A stretch of DNA of 64,000 nt from Delphinus delphis (GCF_949987515.2 NC_082685.1:31496668-31560667); one strand, 5' to 3'. Shown: positions 11,301 through 24,730, counted from the first letter of the stretch. Made by a program: numbers and translations. The notes: generated from the letters alone by a model not told the origin.

Positions 11301-12184
11301 TTAAAAAACTGGTGTTTGGAGACAATGGTGAGGACTCATTGATAATAGTAGATATATTTTGAGAATTAAGCTAGTAAAATCCACACACAATGGATGTGAG
11401 AGATAGATCTTTCTTAAAAATGCACACATGAAATATTCAGGAATATTCATAACTCTGACACAAGGGAAATGAGAAAAAAATTTCAAGGATGCTGAACAGG
11501 GATGTTATCACAAGTAAGTAAGCAGAAGTCAAATCAGATATCATGCCCAGTTCTGAGAAAGGTTATGATCGGGCAGAGGAAAGACTAGACTGGTTCAGCC
11601 ATTGAGCTTAAATAAACACACAAGCCAATAGCCACCACAGTGACACAAGCAAACACTGGCAGGCTCTGTCCAGGTACCGTTTGAGGGAAGTGGTGGCCTG
11701 TGACAAGCCCCCTTGAATTACTACCCACTTGACATAAATACCTATTACAGAGATTGATTCTTCAAGCTATCAGTGTCTAAAGTCAATACACTTGAAACAT
11801 ATAAATATAGAATCGGAAAAAGAGATGCTATTTAACAGGCAAACTTATGATTACCAATTTTTTCACATGTGGTTTTTTTTTTACGAGAGAACGTGCTGGT
11901 AAGACTGGTGTGTCTGATGGTTGTTTTTCCTATTGTTAATAATACACTGGCATGTTGACTTATCTATATAGTATGGCTCTAAAGGAACACAGATTTAGAC
12001 CAATAATGTGAGTCAACCCACGGGTAACCAATATGTGAAGGAAAGCAGGTTTCGGAGCCAGCATGAAAGCTGGTTAGATCAGTTACTAGAGTCTCATGTC
12101 ATTTAGTGAGACATATCAGCTTGCCATCACCTGGCTAAGACTCCTCCTGCACAAGTGGGTTTCACTAACCACTGCATTTTAACT
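11301..12184. other. Unassigned stretch
   Basis: No gene or repeat recognised; a short T run lies at 11873-11883. Confidence 0.5.
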
Positions 12185-12350
12185 GTAATGTTTTCTAATT
12201 ATCCCTGTATAGGACTCGTTACTTTTGCTTTTAAAGATGAGGATGCTGAGACTCAGACAGGTAAAATAACTTCCTCTACATTACTCAATAAGTACAGAGC
12301 CAAATACTGAACACAGAACTATGTGGCTGAAAATTCCAAGTTCTTAACAC
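12185..12350 (-). mobile_element. MIR SINE
   Basis: ttttaaagatgaggatgctgagactcagac followed by gtaaaataacttcctc and cagagccaaatactgaac matches the reverse complement of the MIR core. Confidence 0.75.
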
Positions 12351-15184
12351 TACTAGCCAGGGTGCATTCTCTGAAAGAAATATAGTTACACATCACTGAT
12401 GCCATGGGGATAGTATGCCTTAAAAAGGATTCACTGTGAAAACCCCAGAAAGAGCCGAGAGCAACCATTAGTTAAAGAACTTAATAGATAGGCTTTCAGA
12501 AGCTTTCACTTCTTTTCTTACTTTTTGTCAGTTTTCAGGAGGATAAAAAAAAAAATGTTAAAGCTGTGTTCATGACAGACGCCCATTGGGGACACTCAGT
12601 GTCACTCACTATTCACACAAGCAGGTTTAGTATACTGGAGGGCTATCGCCTAAATAAGAAAATGCAAGCTGAGGTCCCCTTCTCATATTCGATGCCTCCA
12701 ATTATTCTGGAAGTAGGCAAGAAGCAACAAATTGGCAGAAAACTCAAGGAAAAATACATTTGTAAGAGGAGATTATTCATTATACTAAATTGCGTTTGTC
12801 TCATGACGAGAGAGAGGCAGTATTAATATCAGAACTCAAATGACTCTCCCTTCACATAAGGACTATTTTTCAGATGTTTGAGCCAAATTGCACTGTCAGA
12901 GAATCGCTCCAAATTTCATAAGCATTGTTATGGCTCAAGAGCAGGGCGATCTACTTAAAGTAGAGTTTGCCTTAGGCACAATTGTGAAGTAAGTAGCATT
13001 TATCTTTTGGGTCCTTAGTGCTCTTTCTCTGTATTCCCTCATGTCTTCTGGCAAGGTCTGCTGTTGTCCCTGTTTTCTTTTAATAGAAGAGTTAGCAGTC
13101 ATGTACACTTTAGTATGAATGCATTTTAATGAGCACAATTAGCATGCTTCCTCAATTAGGGTACCCTCGTTTTAAGAATTATTTCTAGTTGTGAAATAAA
13201 AAGCTGTGTTAAAAATTTTGAGACATCAGGGAGATGATAGAAGAGCTCTCGAGGAAATTATTAAGAGAATTTTCATGCAGTTCTTGAAATGATACTATAA
13301 AGGCAATCACCTACAGAAATGATGATAAATAATTGGCGAATATTTTAACTATAATATGTCTTAAAGAAACACCTCATCTAAAAACTAAGAGTTGAAAGAA
13401 AAGTTAAAGCCCGGTGTGATGAATCATTTTCTTTCAATAACAGAATTTTAGATCAGATAGAATGTTAAACCTACCACTTGAACTTTCTATTTTCCATCTT
13501 TGCCCTTTACTATTTTGCTGGGAGCATGGAGCCCTTTCTGCCCACATTCCATACACAATTTCTGTCTCATAAGGCACTGCCCAGAGCTTCACATGTATCT
13601 CTCACTCTCAGTGATACATTCCTCACACACTGCGATTTCCACTTCTCAGTGACCTGTTTTCAACAAATGACTATGTTAGAAAATAATCTGATAAATTAAT
13701 ATTTACCAGAATGTGCATGACTCAAAATGGCCTCAAGCTTCAGTCATCCATACTGTTAACTGTATTTTCCTTTAAAAGTGATTTTGTTAAACGAATGGAA
13801 TGTGGCCCAACTTAATTATAAAATTTTAAACCATAGGCATATGGTGGATATTAATTAACAAGTGTGCAGGCAGGTGACCTTCCCAACTTCATACCAGCAA
13901 CAAAAATAGCAAGCACAATAGCAACGGCAGCAAGAGCGATGGTTAAGCAACGCAAACAACCACTAATACGAGGTGGGCAATTTTCTACTCTAGGTGTGCA
14001 TAAGGTTGAACCCACCTTGATGGGACACTGGTAACGATGGCATTAATTACAATGTCTGTCACTCAGAGTTTTGTTCAGGAGGATCAGTCTTCTATGAACA
14101 TCTTTGAAGCATCTGTCCATTAGGAGTTTTAGAGGATGCGCAGGTGATTATCATTATCAAACAGCACTAGAATGATTGGATTCACTGGCATCTCCCACCT
14201 GGCCATTACAGTCGTTGCTTTAGATTTATTCTGATCACATTTTAAGTTCCATTAGCGCTGAACCCTTCCTGGAACAAGCCCTAGGACTCTACCTCTCTTC
14301 TAGTAGATATGTTGTCTCTCTCTTCCATAACTCCACAATACCTAGAGCTTTTGATCTCTACCACTGAAAGGAAGTTTGGATTAAAATCTTTAAGTGCTTA
14401 TAGGAAATAAAGTGAATCCTTCTCTTATATAGGCATAACAAAAAGGAGCTGTGTGCATGCAGATACAATTCTCTTCGTCTAGCAGTTCAGATCCCATGAC
14501 CATTTTTCTTTGATCTTCCTCATGGTCTTGCTATCACTTTGAAGCAGCATGGCACGCACTCTGGGTACCAGCTTATTAAATACAGGTTATTGTGAAAAGA
14601 AAATTCCAACTGAGACTGAGCTGATTCATGTATGGTCTCCCTTGTTTACTAAGAATACTTTTGACTGGAAAATATTGAAAGGCAGGTTGCTTTTCTTTTC
14701 TTTAAGAAGTTTTAACTCCCTTTTATTTAGAAAAAATCTTTGAAGTAAAATTTCACTGATCACTTCCCAAATTTTTTTAATCCCCAAAGCCTTTGTAGTG
14801 GATGATATTTCTGTACACAAGTCAGTTAAATATATATACTACTGTCCCATTAACTAATATTGTCATTTTTTACCTGAAAACAGAGGTTGCATAACCTAGG
14901 TGTCATTGGAATGAGAGCCATCTGGAAAAGCTAATATTGTTTACCAGCCTAAGTCAAGTTTCATAGCTTATATGTTTTCATAAGTGTGAAATGTGGGGAA
15001 TTATATATAATTATTATTAAATAATGATTTTTCAAATCCCAAATATATAATTATAAAATGATCAAACTTTAAAAATTATATTACATATACATAGAGAGAG
15101 AGATGTGTGTATATAGAATACATGCATTTGTGGAAGTCTGGATTACAGATTTTTGAATAAAACAGACTGGGGTTTTATGCATTT
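12351..15184. other. Unassigned non-coding stretch
   Basis: About 2.8 kb with no recognisable gene or transposon. It contains an A run at 12546-12555 and an AT-rich zone at about 14830-15120 with a short GA/TG run (15093-15115). Open frames of 61-86 codons (12566-12826, 12935-13138, 13478-13699, 14549-14743) show no domain. Confidence 0.5.
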
Positions 15185-15350
15185 TATATACTGTCTCGCC
15201 TTGGGAAGGTTTTGTAATGTTTCTGGTCCTCCGTTTCCTCATCTATAACAGGATTGCTAAAACCCATCCCGAAAACCTGTGTGAGGGCTGGAAATCGTGA
15301 ACAGTGACTACGGAGTACCTGACATTGAATAGGTACTAATCAATCTAACA
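15185..15350 (+). mobile_element. MIR SINE
   Basis: gccttgggaaggttttgtaatg, then ctggtcctccgtttcctcatctataa and a diverged tail with tacctgacattgaataggtac match the MIR core in forward orientation. Confidence 0.75.
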
Positions 15351-16139
15351 AACTCTTAATCAACAGAGGCTGGTGTTGCCACTGCTGCTGCATCTCCTGC
15401 TTGGGATGTCATTAGCTAGCCTGCAGTAAATAATTCTCCTCCGCCACTCAAGTTGTTTCTGTGAGGAGTAGCACGATAGGAAACCATACCTGCGATTCAG
15501 AACATCTGCCCCGAGACTTTCATTTTGGGGTCCATATTTTATAGCCTGCTTGTTTTCTTTGCTCTTGGCACCTTAATGCCAATGGCTCATGTCACTTATG
15601 GAAGTCTCATGGGCTTCTAGCCGTACCTACTTTAGCTACTCTGGAGGAGGCTGTTTGGACTCCTCAAAAGTTAATTTCCATACAAAACAGTTCCTATTTA
15701 AAGTCAGTCACTTAAACACATTTTTGATATTTTGTGATAATCCATTTAGATGCTCTACTGAGGCAGTTAGCAACCACAGGTAAATAATTTTACTAATGTA
15801 GCTAATTATAAAGATCTTACCAGATGCCTTCAGGGGGAAAAAGAAATTGAAAATGTATCAACCAGAGAAAAGACACTATAGAGAAAACATGGAATTATAT
15901 AATTAGTATCCTCTCATACCCAACAAATACACAGCTTAGTCACCCTCATTATTACATGGAGATTGTAAATCATCTGATGTCCTGCTCTTATTCTGCCCTA
16001 TTCACTGATAAAAAGACCATGGGCTACATCCATCATTCAATCTATACCCCTAATCAGTTATTTATTAAACCCTTGCCGCGTGTGTGCCATTATGATGTGT
16101 TGTGGCTGCAATTGTACGTCTTATCCTGTTAAGATGGTT
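15351..16139. other. Unassigned stretch
   Basis: No gene or repeat recognised. A 64-codon frame at 15589-15783 has no recognisable content. Confidence 0.45.
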
Positions 16140-16300
16140 CTAGTAAAAGCTTGTAGATTCTCAGATTACATGTCAAGCCCGGACTTTCATTCCTCATACG
16201 CTGCTCATTAAGTGTGAAGCCTTGAACAATGTCTTGAGCTAATCTGCTTCCCCTTCCTCATCTACGTAAGGAGGAGGCTAAGACAGAGGATGTCTCAGGT
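16140..16300 (+). mobile_element. Probable MIR SINE, diverged
   Basis: gtgaagccttgaacaatgtc then cttccccttcctcatctacg is a weak forward match to the MIR core (gtgtgaccttgggcaa ... cctcatctgtaa). Confidence 0.55.
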
Positions 16301-16344
16301 CACCTTGCAATTGCCAGACTCTCTGCTCTTCCTCTTTTTTCCTG

Positions 16345-16755
16345 AGATGCCAGGTGGGATTTCCTGTGTGGGTCATGGAGCACACTCCTCGCTCCAGCCA
16401 TAAGGAACCACATTCATATGGACCTCACTTCCGGGATTTTGTGCTGCACGACACCCCCTGCCCTTTATAAGAATAAATTTTTGTCATCCTTTAGGTTCTG
16501 GTTCAAATGCCATTTGTTTACCCAGAGGTCTTCCACAGTCTTGTGTGGAACACTGCTCTTCTGCGGCCATAGCATCTGAAACCCCTTTGCCACTTTACAA
16601 CAGTCACTGCACAGCACTGTCTTGTTTGTTTGTCCCACTGAACTCTTCACTAGATGGTTGGCTCTGTGCCTTACTTGCCCATTGGATTTTCGGCTTTAGA
16701 GTGGGATCAGGTTTACAGTAAGCATTCAAAGATTATTCCTTGCATGAATTAGGAG
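16345..16755 (+). mobile_element. L2 LINE, 3' end
   Basis: ggttctggttcaaatgccat, then cccagaggtcttccacag, gttggctctgtgccttac and tacagtaagcattcaaaga reproduce the L2 3'-terminal order, ending with a degenerate ttgcatgaat. Confidence 0.75.
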
Positions 16756-17098
16756 TTGAATTTTGTGCTTTAAATCCTTCAGTGGCTCGGAAATGGGCAC
16801 TGGGCTACTCCTCCCTGATCCCCCTTCAGGATGAAGAGCTCAACTTGCTAGCTGCAGGCAGCAGAAGAGCTATCAGCAGTATCCTTCTCCATCCCTGCCG
16901 CAGAGCTGTCCGTGGGAAAGGCTGAGGGAGGCCCCTGAGGTGACTGCGCTGCAGTTCAGTTCTTCCCTGTGCCCAATCCTGTTTGTTTTCTGCACTCTGA
17001 TCTGAGTGTCATTTTCTAAAGCACTCAGTAATAAACCTTCTGCCTGCAAAACTCCAACTCAGACTCTGTTGTCCAAGGAACCCAACCTTTGATACCAT
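16756..17098 (+). mobile_element. Probable old LTR fragment
   Basis: cactcagtaataaaccttctgc followed by aactcagactctgttgtcc and aaggaacccaacctttgata resembles the R/U5 end of ERVL-type mammalian LTRs, with an aataaa polyadenylation signal at 17029-17034. The upstream part is diverged; class is inference. Confidence 0.5.
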
Positions 17099-17099
17099 A

Positions 17100-17440
17100 G
17101 GTCTTAGAATAAAATCCAAATCCCTTCAAAGGTCTGCACAACCGTGAACGATCTGGCTCATTCCCCCTCTCTCTAACCTATCCTCAACTCATGCCACTTT
17201 TCCTCAACACTACTGTTTGTCCTTCTTCAGACTTGCTCCCACCCCCCCATCCCACCCCACCTGGGTCTTTTACTTCCAGTCCCTCCTTCTATAATGTTCC
17301 TCCTTGGTATATGTTATGGATGGTTTGTTCACATCCCTGAGCTATCAGCTCTGACCACATCTCACAATCTTAGTTATTTCCATGACAGCATTTTTCATAA
17401 CTAGGGGTTATCATGCTTCCTAATGTATTGACCTCGTTAA
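17100..17440 (+). mobile_element. Second L2 LINE fragment
   Basis: aataaaatccaaatccctt, gaacgatctggctcattcc and ttgttcacatccctgagc match the L2 segment that normally lies upstream of the 3' end, so this is a separate copy from 16345-16755. Confidence 0.75.
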
Positions 17441-17469
17441 CATCTAAGCATCTGAAGTTAGACAGAACA

Positions 17470-17690
17470 AAAATAACAACACACTTATTATTAACCAGGC
17501 ATGATTTGAAGGGGTTTACATATTTAATTCTTCTAACAACCCTGTAAGATAGGTAATATTATTTCCTCAATTTTACAGATGAGGAAACTGAGGAACAGAG
17601 ATCTCACAGCTAGCAGGAAGTGATACTGAGATTCACATTCGGGCCATCTACCAAGTCTGAGCTGTTCAACCCTGCCTGAGGCACAGCATA
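17470..17690 (-). mobile_element. MIR SINE, near full core
   Basis: taattcttctaacaaccctg, ttttacagatgaggaaactgagg, acagctagcaggaagtg and ttcacattcgggccat are the reverse complement of MIR in the expected order. One of the best-preserved MIR copies in the window. Confidence 0.9.
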
Positions 17691-17743
17691 ACACTTTTAG
17701 AGTGATGTGTAGCAAATGAATGAATGAGGTGGACAGGACATAG

Positions 17744-17952
17744 TTTTGATTTGTTTTTTTGCAGTACACGGGACTCTCACTGTTGTGGTCTCTCCCACTG
17801 TGAAGCACAGGCTCCGGACGCGCAGGCTCAGCGGCCATGGCTCACGGGCCCAGCTGCTCCATGGCATGTGGTATCTTCCCAGACCAGGGCACGAACCCGC
17901 GTCCCCCACATCGGCAAGCAGACTCTCAACCACTGCGCCACCAGGGAAGCCC
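17744..17952 (-). mobile_element. Young CHR-type SINE with target-site duplication
   Basis: Reverse-complement copy: T-rich tail on the left, body from gcagtacacgggactctcac to the head complement ccaccagggaagccc. The duplication ggacatag is perfect (17736-17743 and 17953-17960). All open frames of 68-126 codons in this interval are SINE translation. Confidence 0.93.
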
Positions 17953-17960
17953 GGACATAG

Positions 17961-20900
17961 ACTATTTCTAAAGTAATTTTTCTGCATAGAGTATGAGTCA
18001 AACGTAAGAGCTTTAAATGTAATTTTAAATGCATGCCCCTCTAGAAAGAGAAACAAATATTTGTGATTCACTCTCACCTTCTTTGTTCAATCAGTAGTTC
18101 TCCTGCTTCTACAGAAAGGAGCATATTACACAGTGGTGCCAAAGCCAAAATCTTGCCTGCTATGCACTCAGGCACTTGTGTTTCTAGCTTCTCTTTAATA
18201 AGCAAGCAGTTCAAATATAAGCAAGACACACTTGGAAATACTATAACTTATTATATTAAGAGAAAAACTAAGCTTAGTCCTAACTTTGAGGGTATATGTT
18301 CTCCTTTCATATCACTATAGAGGATATTACAGTACTTCTAGTTTCATAAATGTTAGGATGATTAAATCCAGTAATACAATGCATAAGAAATATCAGTTCT
18401 AATAACATTTTCCACTCTCCTAATTTACTTAGAGACACTGTCTACAAGATGCCAAATTTCTGGAAGCAAACTAAAAAATGTGATCAGTCACCTGAATATT
18501 TTATCTACCTCATACTGAACATTGTGTTATTTATAAATGAGAAGGTTGAGATTTTTTTTTTAACCTAGTATCCAGAATATTTGGCAAAAACACTAAGTCA
18601 GTGGAATCTGGCTCCTTTTGAGGACAGCAATAATGCATTTTGTCTATCCTGCATTCTTATAGCTTTTTGCCTAGGTATGTTTGAAATCACAAGTTGATAT
18701 TTCACTATATCTAAACTGGCTTTGCATTAATGTTATATTCAATTAAAAAGCACATTAGAAGTACTGTTTAATAGGTTGATTACTGATGAATTTCACAAAA
18801 TGTGGTCATTTTCTTTGGCATAACAATTTTGGAAGTCATTTGGCAAAATAAAGCACTGCAAAGGAGACTGATTTTCCAGATGAACATCTATTACTAGTCT
18901 TCTACTTTTATTCCCAAAACTTTGAGTGTCAATTACAAAACAATTGCTTCATAAATATCAATAAATACTTATATATTTTCATCTTTGAAGCAGTGTTAAA
19001 TTTTATAAAAAATACTATTTTCCTTAGAGTCCATACATCTAGGAGAACAAGTTCTTGCTGAGAATAAGGAAAGTCAATTACAGTAATTTCCCTAAATAAT
19101 GATAGTGATGCAACCAATCTGTTCACAATGTCGTGTAGTATCAGTAACTGTTATTTTCATTATTTTTTCATTTGTAGTATTAGTAATTGATTTTTTCTTC
19201 CTTTTTGAGTCATTACTATATTCAAAGAGTATTCCTGGATATTTTAAATTTATTTTAAGAGAATATTCTCTGAGGTGAACACTAGTTAAATTTTGAGTGC
19301 CTAAGTGAGGCACTCAGTGAAAGTTGAAATAAACTATCTTTACGAAACTTGCAAATAAAGTATAAAACTAAAAAAATAAATCCTTCAAGATTTCAGAAAC
19401 TATATTTTATCTGCGAATCAATGTCATTGCTCAGCTCTCTATTGTCAGGGAAAGAGTCAATCTGAGACAGATCTTGTGGACACTTAGACCGTATATTTGC
19501 AAAAAAATATGAATTATTTAACATGTAACCCCCAGCCTGATCATGACATTAAGATTCCCTTCCCCTCTAATTAAGATAACCATTAGATAAGTATGAACAA
19601 GCGTTTTGTTTGTTTTTTTACTATGACAATTTAAGAGTTTGGGAAATATCTGACTAACTTAAAACCTAATTATTTAACTCAGCATCAACCAGAATATCTT
19701 CAAGAAAAATTAGTGTAACTGTTGAAAACATACTTTCCCAAAGTATGTGATAACTTGTAAATGAATAAATGAACTCTTCTCCCCTCTAAACACCACCTAC
19801 TACCTCCATTAATGGAAATGATACAATTGAGGATGTCAATTTTTGTGCCAGCATATATTTAAAAGTGTGATAACCAGATATTGGTAATTATTAATTTTTT
19901 TTTTACTTAAAAGCCTCAAAGTCATTGGCAACAATCGCTAATTCATCATAATTTCCAATCGTTCATTTTTGCAAAAGGTACAGAGGTATTTATAACAATT
20001 TGAAAACTAAAATGAGTACAATATGTCTGGGACCAAAAATATATGGTATCTTTAATCACTGATTTTCTTTTTTACAAGTTGAATTCTGATTCATGAGAAG
20101 AAAATTTCTCTGGGATTTCTAAATAGCATATTAAAAAATTCACTTCAGAAATCAAGAATACATGTATATTTCAATTTAAATCTTTTGAAGAAAATATGAG
20201 CAAACACAAGCAAATAATGTACAGGAGAGAGAATTCAATCAGATATCATCAATAATATAGTATAAGTTAACCGGGAAAATCATTACCAAAGAGCTATACA
20301 ATACCAACTTTAAAAGTTTGAAATTTTTTATCTTCCAAATCACCCTAAGTCAAAGTGTTTCCTTATTTTTCTCCTTTAGGAAAAGAATAATACTTGCACT
20401 GACAAATGGCCATTTTCATCATTATATAATGTATATTTATCTGAGCTGAATAATCATTTTAAGAGACACTGGACATTTTGGTTTAAAATCTTAAATAATT
20501 TTCCAGGTATAGGTGAAGAGAAAAAGATAGCTCAGTGCTATATTCAGGGATAGTCAACCCCAGCTAGGGATCATTAACCTTACAACACATGTTATAGTGA
20601 TAACACTAATTAATATTTCTAAGAAGTGTCCATACCAGAGGTTTCTTGTCATTTATACAGTTGAAGGAGAGAACAACCTTATCAGGAATTTATAAGTCAT
20701 CTCAAAGGAAATCCTTTTGTAATGACACAGTCTTTAAATCAAATTTTAAACAAAGGCCACTTTAAATTTTTTCTTTTAACACAACAATATCCAGTAGCCT
20801 TCCCTCTCTGTCTAAATTAATTCTATTACTATTTCAAAAACTAAAGATATCACTTATATTCACCTTCCCAGCGTTGTCTCAGGTAGGAATTAGCCTCTTT

Positions 20901-22529
20901 TGTAGTAGACATCTTTGGAGTCTCCTCCCAGACAAGGCCTTCCTCTGTGAGATTTGCATTCCTACACACAAGGTAGGCCCCAGCAACCCTATTTTTACTA
21001 CATTATCCTGCTCGCTGGCAACACTCTACTGGACTAGAAATGGAAACCTGGCCCAGGCTGGACCATTCATATTTGCTCTTTCAGAGTTGGAATTGGACTA
21101 GGATAAGCAGGTCAATATCTCTAATGCCCCCAAGAAGAATAGGCATGCTGTCTGCAAATGTGGGGTGGACTTTTGCCACGAAAGTACAATGTGAAAAGCA
21201 GAGAAGGGATCAAGCGAAGATGCAAGATCATGCATCTTAAAGGAGTTTGAGAGCCGTGGTGCTGGAGGCCAAGTGCATTCTAAGTTTTCATCTCTATCTT
21301 CCTTAAAGTGGGGGTGTCTTTCTTCCCGTCCAGTTCCGTAAGCTAGCTTTATATTTCTTAATAAATCCCCCCATCTTTGCATGAGTGTCAGTTGATTTCT
21401 GTGACTTGAATCCCAAAGACCACTGATTAAGACCCCCATCCTTTTGCATCATATGCCCCTTTCCAACATTTTTAGATGGATAAAAATACTCAGACGTATG
21501 TTTTATTATGATGAAAATGTATGAAATATTCCTTGAAACGTTAGCAACAAATTCAAGAATTATTATCCCCCATCACATATTTTTCTTCCCATGACATGCA
21601 ATCATCAGAACATGCTTTTCAACTTGGCAGATCCGTGAAACATTTTCTTTCTAGTTAGTCCCCAAGCCCTTCCTCGGGCTTGCTAACATACTTCCAAAGT
21701 TAACAAGCATATCGCCTGTATAACCTGTCTATCTTTGTCCAGTGTGATGCCCACGTCTCTAAATCAATCTTAAAACCACAAGACCCTGCAAAGTAACATG
21801 ATGTGTCACACCACGCAAGCATACTACGTAGACGCTACTAAGCAACTTCAATACTCCTGAACCTAGTAATACTGAAGTGTGAGTTCTGGAGTATCTCCTA
21901 GTTAATGCTTCACCAATAATAACTCTCAAGTAAATCCCAAAGTATTTGAAACAGGTCTGTGGGTATTACCTTTCACTATCAGTTGAAATAAGAGGAGCTC
22001 TAGTAGCTTTTCTTAACAGAGTAAGACATTGCCAAAGATTATTTTTCTCAAATATATTTAAAACTGATCTACTGTGAAAGCAAAAGATTTCTGCAATGGG
22101 GAAGGAAAGAGAGGAGAGAAAAAGGGAAAGAGAGACAAAGAGACTTGGTTAACAACTGTTTACTTGTTTCAACATATTTTAACATAGTTTTGCATACTTA
22201 ACTTTCCTACTTATTTTAATTGGAATGTAGGGACGTATTGATCATTAGAAAAACATTCCAGAGCCTATTTTGGTTAAAAACCTAATTAAGATAATATTGC
22301 CTCACTCTAATCAAGAGAGCAGTTAGTGACACAAACTGTGTTCCCATCAGTCAGTTAGTTGTAGTAAGTTAGTTAACCGTGAACAGTTACGAATTACTAG
22401 TGTGTAAGATACACTAGGCTAGGCATGCTGGAGGTGATATTAAACAATAAATTAATACTTCCTTCAAGGAGTTTTAGGCGGAACTGAACAAGCACAGGTA
22501 GACATGATTAAACATAAGTAGTTTTCTAA
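17961..22529. other. Long unassigned, repeat-poor stretch
   Basis: About 4.6 kb without a confident transposon or gene. AT-rich overall. A segment at about 20870-21440 ends with tcttaataaatcccccc and ttgatttctgtgacttgaat, which looks like an eroded LTR 3' end, but I cannot assign it. A purine-rich run lies at 22098-22142. Open frames of 65-113 codons (18929-19126, 20874-21101, 21098-21439) carry no domain. Confidence 0.5.
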
Positions 22530-22868
22530 CATCGTTAAAAAAAAAAAAAAGCAAATTCTGCCACATGCGAGAACATGGATGAACCTTGAAACAAGCCAGC
22601 CACAGAAGGACAAAACACTGCATGATTCCACTTACAAGAGGAATCTAAGATAGCCCAACATAGAGAAGCAGAGAGTAGAATGGTAGTTCCAGGGGCTGAG
22701 GGGAGGGGGAACAGGTATAAAATTTCAGTTATTCAAGTTGATTTAAGTTCCTGAGGTCTGCTGGACCACATAGTGCCTACAGATAACAATATTGTATTGT
22801 GCATTGAAAACTTTGTGAAGTGGATACCATGTTAAGTGTTCTTACCACAATAATAAAAAAAAAAAAGT
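22530..22868 (+). mobile_element. L1 3' UTR fragment (L1MA-like)
   Basis: aacatggatgaaccttgaaac, actgcatgattccacttacaag, gagaagcagagagtagaatgg and taagtgttcttaccacaataa follow L1 3' UTR order, ending in an A-run (22855-22866). 5'-truncated. Confidence 0.88.
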
Positions 22869-23464
22869 AAGAAAACATCTTAAACCTGCACAAAATTCAA
22901 CAGGGAGCTTGTAGAAAACGTATCTGTGCAGGGAAAGGTACCTATGTCTGTGAACTAGTTGAACACAGCAGAGAGCTGCTCATTATTGCTTTGTTGAGAC
23001 AAGAGGGAGCTGACTGGTGTGTATTCATATCATCTCTGCTCTGGGTGTCAGCTGGTGACAGCCACGCCTCGGTAGCAGCAGCAGTGGCGGGGCCTGAGCA
23101 CTGCCCTAGCAGCCACCAGCAGTACCGCCTGGAGAGCCGGGTGCTGAGAGATGTGCCTCCTCTCCTCAGGGCGTCTCTGGCAGCTATTCATATGCAAGTT
23201 AACTATGTTAGGGCTGGCTTTGCAAAACATCTCTAAGCAAGAACTCCCACGGAATAGTAAAATGGAAATTCTGCTCTCAGAAAACCTCCAGAATTAGGTT
23301 TTATTTCTGACACCTCAGATAACAATAGAAAAAATTTGTCTTCATACAAAGTGCCTCACATGTATTATTTATTTACACTTTCTACATCTGTGAGGAGTTG
23401 GGAAAAAAAAAAGAGAAGATCTAAAGTATATAAATGCTCAGTGATTCTCCGAAGCTGTATTGCT
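22869..23464. other. Unassigned sequence with a local GC-rich patch
   Basis: 23040-23200 is clearly richer in G+C and CpG than its AT-rich neighbourhood and has overlapping open frames on both strands (22991-23236 plus; 23048-23230 minus). Neither translation resembles a family I know. It may be a gene fossil, an LTR piece or simply a GC-rich patch. Confidence 0.4.
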
Positions 23465-23737
23465 AACAACAATAATTTCCACTACAACTGCTACCCCTGC
23501 CACTAACTGCTAGCGCCTACAAAACTTACTACGTTATGTGTCAAGGACAATGCAAAACACTTCAGCATCCCTGGAAGGGCTCTGTTGCCCCATTTTCTTG
23601 GTGAGAAGAGTAAGGCTCATAGACATAGATGTATGTAACTGTGCCCAGGCACACAGAGCTACAAAGAGGCAAAACGGGTTTGTCTGATGCTGAAGCCCAT
23701 GTTCTGAACTACTACCCCACCACCCTTCAAGATCTCT
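23465..23737 (-). mobile_element. MIR SINE
   Basis: cactaactgctagcgcctac, gttgccccattttcttggtg, aactgtgcccaggcacacagagct and gttctgaactactacccc follow the reverse MIR order, although diverged. Confidence 0.75.
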
Positions 23738-23744
23738 CAGAAGG

Positions 23745-23958
23745 TTTTTTTTTTTTTTTTTTTTTTTTGGGTACGCGGGCCTCTCACCGTCGCTGCCCCT
23801 CCCGCTGCGGAGCGCAGGCTCCAGACGTGCAGGCCCAGCGGCCATGGCTCAGGGGCCCAGCCACTCAGCGGCATGTGGGATCCTCCCGGACCGGGGCACG
23901 AACCCGTGTCCCCTGCATCGCAGGCGGACTCGCAACCACTGCGCCACCAGGGAAGCCC
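23745..23958 (-). mobile_element. Young CHR-type SINE with target-site duplication
   Basis: Reverse orientation with a long T tail (about 24 T, 23745-23768), body from acgcgggcctctcaccg to ccaccagggaagccc. The duplication cagaagg is present on both sides (23738-23744 and 23959-23965). The 138-codon open frame at 23629-24045 is SINE plus flanks. Confidence 0.93.
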
Positions 23959-24129
23959 CAGAAGGCTTTTTTGTACATAGTCATTCTCTGTTGTTATGCC
24001 TCCATATATTTATGTATTATACTCCAAATTATTGTACATACTTAATTCTCACATAGCATGCATAAAACTAACTGGTCAGCAGTTCCTCAGTACTCTATTT
24101 CAAATGTCAAACACATGTCCCATTTGACC

Positions 24130-24325
24130 ATTCTTTGAAGCACTTACCTTGACATGATATAGAGAGATATAAATATAGATATATGCATTTGTTTGTTTAT
24201 TGTCTGTTCTCCTCATTAGAATGTAAGGTCCATTAGAAAAGGGACTTTGTTTGAGTCACTATCCTAGACCCAGAGTCTAGAATAGTGTTTACATTCAATA
24301 TGCATATGTTGAATGAATAAATTGC
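24130..24325 (+). mobile_element. L2 LINE, 3' end
   Basis: tttatt-gtctgttctcctcattag, aatgtaaggtccattagaaaaggg and catatgttgaatgaataa are the L2 3'-terminal landmarks in order. Confidence 0.85.
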
Positions 24326-24539
24326 AATCTAGACCCTAAAATATCAGGACTATCTCGACTAGTATAAAGTTATAATTACTTTTTAGATGTACATGTCATC
24401 AACTTATTAGAAATATTCTTACTTGAGCTATTTAGATTCTATAAGCATCACAATATGACACAGGAAGCATGCGGTTGTTGGAAACTGCTATATTGATTTT
24501 AAGTAAAGAATAAATGAACTAGGAGAACAAATATTCAAG

Positions 24540-24730
24540 AAGCAACACCATGTGGCAGAGAAAAGTCAAGCTTTGAAATTCCCGAAAATAAAGTTTAAAT
24601 CCTGTCTCTGTCACATAATGTGTGACTACAGGTAAGTCATTTATCTTTATGTATAAAAATGGGAAGCAATTAAGATTACATATAGGGATTACTGAGGATG
24701 ACATGAGATAACACAATAGTCTGTGACTTT
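24540..24730 (+). mobile_element. MIR SINE
   Basis: ttaaatcctgtctctgtcac, ctacaggtaagtcatttatc, tgtataaaaatgggaagc and gggattactgaggatgacatgag follow the forward MIR core order. Confidence 0.8.

Noticed and set aside
23629..24045. 138-codon open frame on the plus strand
   Set aside because: It is an inverted CHR-type SINE and its T tail read through; the poly-F run is the poly(T) tail.
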